This document shows, one piece after another, positions 63,783-64,000 of a DNA stretch of 64,000 nt (positions are counted from its first letter, which is position 1; each line of letters begins with the position of its first letter). Both the position numbers and the translations under genes were made by a program. The DNA comes from Planctomycetota bacterium (lineage in GTDB: Bacteria; Planctomycetota; UBA1135; UBA2386): positions 1,825,501-1,889,500 of the forward strand of contig JADJWQ010000006.1 in NCBI GenBank assembly GCA_016716265.1. Reading direction: 5' to 3'. A model generated the notes under the pieces. That model did no database searches. It was not told the DNA's origin and worked only from the letters and a program-made list of their open reading frames with translations.

Positions 63783-64000
63783 CAGCGCGCGGGCACCGGT
63801 GGAGGTGCCCGCGTCTCGCGCCCCGGGCCCCGCACCCGGGAACATCGCCGCCCGCGTTCGACCCGGTCGCCACCTGGGCGCCGGAATTCGAGTTCGGGCG
63901 CGATGGCGCGCGCCTGACCGCGCGGCTGCCCGCGATCCACATCTCGATCGACGAGCTGCTCCTCGAGCTGACGGAGCACGCCGTGTTCGAGAGCGCCCGC
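63779..64000 (+). CDS. Possible gene running off the window, start uncertain
   Basis: An ATG at 63779 overlaps the preceding stop and the frame stays open to the window end (74 codons). From about 63855 the reading (PAFDPVATWAPEFEFGRDG, then IHISIDELLLELTEH) has third-position G/C use like real genes. The first 25 codons pass through the hairpin at 63788-63813 and read Arg/Pro-rich, so the true start may differ, or the frame may be chance. No family recognised. Confidence 0.4.
   Translation, partial: MTARGHRWRCPRLAPRAPHPGTSPPAFDPVATWAPEFEFGRDGARLTARLPAIHISIDELLLELTEHAVFESAR
63788..63813 (+). terminator. Hairpin after the 62478 gene
   Basis: CGCGGGCACC (63788-63797), loop GGTGGA, and GGTGCCCGCG (63804-63813) form a 10-bp perfect stem five nt after the stop. 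No T-run follows, so it is terminator-like, not canonical. It would disrupt coupling to the frame that starts at 63779. Confidence 0.6.

Overview
The window is a very GC-rich bacterial chromosome segment, densely coded on both strands, with strong G/C preference at third codon positions. The gene content fits a planctomycete or close relative, probably an uncultured lineage. Supporting families are a DUF1800/DUF1501 pair, DUF1080, DUF1579-like and DUF2911-like secreted proteins, a Ser/Thr kinase with an FGE-like tail, a di-heme cytochrome c peroxidase-like protein, and several secreted proteins sharing one C-terminal module. I infer the taxon from gene content only; no rRNA gene or tRNA was recognised.

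Layout. 1-6.5 kb holds the end of an alkaline-phosphatase-superfamily phosphoesterase, a vanadium-haloperoxidase-like lipoprotein, a C69 peptidase lipoprotein, a DUF1080 protein and an alpha/beta-hydrolase-OsmC fusion. 6.6-13.4 kb is one run of five genes, each overlapping the next by 4 nt: a NYN nuclease-like protein with two LOTUS domains, a membrane protein, an ABC ATPase and two ABC-2-like permeases. 13.4-21.9 kb carries an arylsulfotransferase-like protein, a LysM/membrane three-gene unit, an M1 aminopeptidase, a cytochrome c peroxidase-like protein, a DUF374 acyltransferase-like protein and a DUF2911-like protein. 21.9-24.1 kb is cysD-cysN (sulfate activation). 24.2-29.6 kb has an alpha/beta hydrolase, divergent from a GH29 fucosidase-like gene that is coupled to a PlpD-like patatin-beta-barrel protein. 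29.6-41.9 kb has a secreted module protein, a large repeat-domain protein, an alarmone-hydrolase-like HD protein, two glycosyltransferases, an MFS transporter coupled to a large secreted protein, and a fasciclin protein. 41.9-49.4 kb has a secreted protein, a double VOC protein, the kinase-FGE fusion, a GAF sensor, a DUF1579-like protein and MntP.

49.4-53.4 kb looks like an accessory patch: long non-coding stretches, two small secreted proteins, a possible decayed sigma-factor fragment and an ISKra4-like transposase. 53.4-64 kb returns to core-like content: a small membrane protein, a second large repeat-domain protein, a secreted module protein broken by one in-frame TGA, DUF1800, DUF1501, another module protein and a gene running off the edge.

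The main things to check are: (1) a 45-bp perfect inverted repeat at 34113-34230 with a solo arm at 6547-6581; (2) the NYN-LOTUS/ABC transporter run of 4-nt overlaps; (3) a C-terminal module of about 137 residues shared by unrelated exported proteins; and (4) the single TGA at 56911 interrupting one of those proteins.
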